From positions 310,001 to 374,000 of the forward strand of contig NZ_JAKREU010000002.1 of assembly GCF_022664435.1 (NCBI RefSeq): a stretch of 64,000 bases of DNA. The letters are read 5' to 3'. Below, piece after piece: positions 62,188-64,000 of the stretch. This DNA comes from Sphingomonas panni (GTDB taxonomy: Bacteria; Pseudomonadota; Alphaproteobacteria; Sphingomonadales; Sphingomonadaceae). The notes under the pieces were generated by a model. The model was not told the origin of the DNA, made no database searches, and saw only the letters and a program-made list of their open reading frames with translations. Each line of letters begins with the position of its first letter. Position 1 is the stretch's first letter. Position numbers and translations under genes: made by a program.

Positions 62188-63420
62188 TCAGTCCCGCGAT
62201 GGGACAAACAGCTCGCGCGCTGGCGGATGGCCGAGGAACGCCGCCGGGCTGGCCGTCGCGCCATAGGCGCCCGCCTGGAACAGCACGATCACATCCCCGA
62301 CCGCGACGGGGGGCAGCGCCACCCGGTCCGCCAGCCGGTCGAGCGGGGTGCAGAGGCACCCGACGACCGAAGCGGTCATCACCGGCGCGGCGTCCATCCG
62401 CCCGGCCACCGCCACCGGATAGTTGCGGCGGACCACCGTCCCGAAATTGCCGCTGGCCGCCAGTTGATGGTGCAACCCGCCATCGACCACGACGAAGGTC
62501 TCGCCGCCGCTCTCCTTCACATCGACGACGCGGGTGCAATAGACGCCCGCCTCGCCGACCAGCCAGCGGCCCAGTTCGACCGCGAAACCGGTCTGGGCCA
62601 GCACCGCCGCCCGCCGGTCGAGCGCCTCGCCCAGCGCCCGTCCGACGCCCTCGACATCCACGGCCAAGTCCCCCGCGAAATAGGGGATACCGAACCCGCC
62701 GCCCAGGTTGACGAACGCCGGCACCGCGCCCGCCTTCTCCGCCAATCGCTCGGCCAGCGCCAGCGTCGCCGCCTGCGCCTCGATAATCGCCGCGCTGTCG
62801 AGCGTCTGCGATCCGGCAAAGATATGGAAGCCATGCCAGTCCGCGCCGCTCGCGACCAGCCGCCGCACCAGCGCCGGCACCCGCACCGCATCCACGCCGA
62901 ACGGCGACGCGCGCCCGCCCATCCGCATCCCCGACCCGCGCAGTTCGAAATCCGGGTTCACCCGCACGGCGATGCGCGGGGTCAGTCCCAACCGGTCGCC
63001 GATCGCCACCGCCCGGTCGGCCTCGCCCTCCGATTCGACATGCAGTGTCGCGCCCGCGGTAATTGCCGCCGCCAGTTCGTCGTCGCGCTTGCCCGGCCCG
63101 GCAAAGCTGATCGCCGCCGCCGGCTTGACCGTCAGCGCCTTGGCCAGCTCGCCGCCAGATGCCACGTCCAGCCCGTCGACCAGGCCGGCCATCGCGGTCA
63201 GGACGTCGGGATGCGGATTGGCCTTGATTGCATAATGCACGCGGACCTGCGCCGGCAGCGCCGCCCGCAGCCGCGCGACCCGCGCCGCCATCGCCGCGCC
63301 GTCATACAGGAATGCCGGCGTATCGCCTGCCCGTTCCAGCGACTCGGCGAAATCGACGCCGCCGACCGTCAGCCGCGACTGTCCGGCAAAATCCGCCGGG
63401 ATCGGCCCGACCGGCTTCAT
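62188..63420 (-). CDS. PLP-dependent decarboxylase, exosortase-A system
   Basis: A 410-residue fold III decarboxylase related to diaminopimelate decarboxylase. PLP lysine is Lys66 in VHYAIKANPHPD, the phosphate loop is LGGGFGIPYF, and the catalytic cysteine is in VGCLCTPLD. Those seen beside exosortase A with an acyl-CoA ligase are thought to supply an amine for polysaccharide modification; the substrate is unknown. Its ATG overlaps the ligase stop (ATGA). It is a distant paralogue of the decarboxylase at 42.5 kb. Confidence 0.93.
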   Translation of the reverse strand: MKPVGPIPADFAGQSRLTVGGVDFAESLERAGDTPAFLYDGAAMAARVARLRAALPAQVRVHYAIKANPHPDVLTAMAGLVDGLDVASGGELAKALTVKPAAAISFAGPGKRDDELAAAITAGATLHVESEGEADRAVAIGDRLGLTPRIAVRVNPDFELRGSGMRMGGRASPFGVDAVRVPALVRRLVASGADWHGFHIFAGSQTLDSAAIIEAQAATLALAERLAEKAGAVPAFVNLGGGFGIPYFAGDLAVDVEGVGRALGEALDRRAAVLAQTGFAVELGRWLVGEAGVYCTRVVDVKESGGETFVVVDGGLHHQLAASGNFGTVVRRNYPVAVAGRMDAAPVMTASVVGCLCTPLDRLADRVALPPVAVGDVIVLFQAGAYGATASPAAFLGHPPARELFVPSRD

Positions 63421-64000
63421 GCCTGCACCGCCCGTTGCGCCAGCGCCCGCACCGCGACCCGGTCGAGCTTGCCGTTCGCATTGCGCGGCAGGGCATCGAT
63501 CCAGACATAGTGCGACGGCTGCTGGAAACTGGGCAGGTCGCGCCGCAACCGCGCCCGTACGGCTGCCTCGGCATCCTCGACCAGCGCGCGTGCGACCACG
63601 GTGATCGCCTGCCCCTGCCGTTCGTCGGGCAGGCCGACTGCGATCGCCTCCGCCACTTCGCCGCCCGCCAGCACCGCTTCCTCCACTTCGGTCGGGCTGA
63701 TCCGGTTGCCCGCCACCTTCATCATCTCGTCATCGCGCCCGACGAAGCGCAGCAGCCCGTCGCTGCCCAGCGCCACCGTATCGCCGGACCACACCGCCAT
63801 GCCGCCGCTCTCCATCCAGCCGGGCGCGGGCCGGAACCGCACGGCGGTCCGTTCGGCATCCCGCCAATATCCCTGCGCCACCAGCGGCCCGGCATGGACC
63901 AGTTCGCCCGGCTCGTCCTTCTCCGCGCGGCTGCCATCGGCGCGCACCACCGCCACCTCGGCAAAGGGGATCGCCGCCCCGATCGCATCGGGGTTCGCGT
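63417..64000 (-). CDS. acyl-CoA ligase (AMP-forming), exosortase-A system, 5' end outside the window
   Basis: The last 193 codons of an ANL-superfamily ligase, open to the window edge. Visible motifs are AAIPFAEVAVV, GELVHAGPLVAQGYW, the hinge RFVGRDDEMMKVAGNRISPTEVE and the terminal adenylation lysine in NANGKLDRVA. It activates an acid, loading CoA or an acyl carrier protein. Overlap with the decarboxylase gene and position next to the cluster identify it as the exosortase-A-associated ligase. Confidence 0.9.
   Translation of the reverse strand, partial: ANPDAIGAAIPFAEVAVVRADGSRAEKDEPGELVHAGPLVAQGYWRDAERTAVRFRPAPGWMESGGMAVWSGDTVALGSDGLLRFVGRDDEMMKVAGNRISPTEVEEAVLAGGEVAEAIAVGLPDERQGQAITVVARALVEDAEAAVRARLRRDLPSFQQPSHYVWIDALPRNANGKLDRVAVRALAQRAVQA

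Overview
The window reads as chromosomal DNA of a sphingomonad (Alphaproteobacteria, Sphingomonas-like). GC is uniformly high. Many starts are GTG or TTG, and neighbouring genes overlap by ATGA or GTGA. The gene families are typical of the order: single-cysteine DksA, DUF1465, YdcH/DUF465 and the exosortase-A (XrtA) exopolysaccharide genes. Genus is an inference from gene content, since no rRNA is present. I see no tRNA, rRNA, CRISPR array, insertion sequence or prophage.

Layout. 1-8.4 kb: metabolic and maintenance genes (N-formylglutamate amidohydrolase fragment, crotonase, ispE, TPR protein, ETF-ubiquinone oxidoreductase, a uracil-DNA-glycosylase-like protein, lytic transglycosylase, moaB). 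8.4-15.5 kb: a serine-protease autotransporter divergent from a GH18/deacetylase/glycosyltransferase fusion. 15.5-19.8 kb: two small unknown proteins, a PDZ-protein/response-regulator/histidine-kinase operon and a LacI-type regulator. 19.9-25.2 kb: a metal module made of two Tat-exported ferritin-like lipoproteins, an Nramp importer and a yybP-ykoY manganese riboswitch in front of the exporter gene mntP, followed by a nitronate monooxygenase. 25.2-28.5 kb: small regulators (DUF1465, two DUF465, dksA) and a Ser/Thr-repeat protein with a PEP-CTERM-like tail. 28.6-33.8 kb: serS, a LysM/M23 lipoprotein, a K+ channel, DUF486 and rimO. 33.9-42.4 kb: leucyl aminopeptidase, HerA-like ATPase, DUF2809, a ferredoxin with two cysteine desulfurases, small proteins and threonine dehydratase. 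42.5-45 kb: ornithine decarboxylase and a deoxyhypusine-synthase-like gene. 45.2-49.2 kb: a DUF3857/transglutaminase/TPR protein and an esterase.

49.3-64 kb is one strand-consistent cluster for XrtA-linked exopolysaccharide. From 5' to 3' on the minus strand it holds acyl-CoA ligase (cut by the window edge), PLP decarboxylase, export lipoprotein, chain-length protein, tyrosine autokinase, an outer-membrane beta protein, AAA ATPase, polysaccharide deacetylase, FemAB-like protein, glycosyltransferase, exosortase A fused to EpsI, and an asparagine-synthase-like amidotransferase. The Ser/Thr-repeat protein at 27.1 kb is a plausible substrate of this exosortase.

The most interesting signals are in RNA and in gene pairs. 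The ornithine decarboxylase leader can form an 11-bp helix that buries its ribosome binding site. The mntP leader has a riboswitch aptamer whose 3' P1 strand can pair with a second downstream segment. One of the two ferritin-like paralogues has lost most of its predicted metal ligands. A palindromic repeat family occurs three times (35.3, 45.1 and 49.2 kb).
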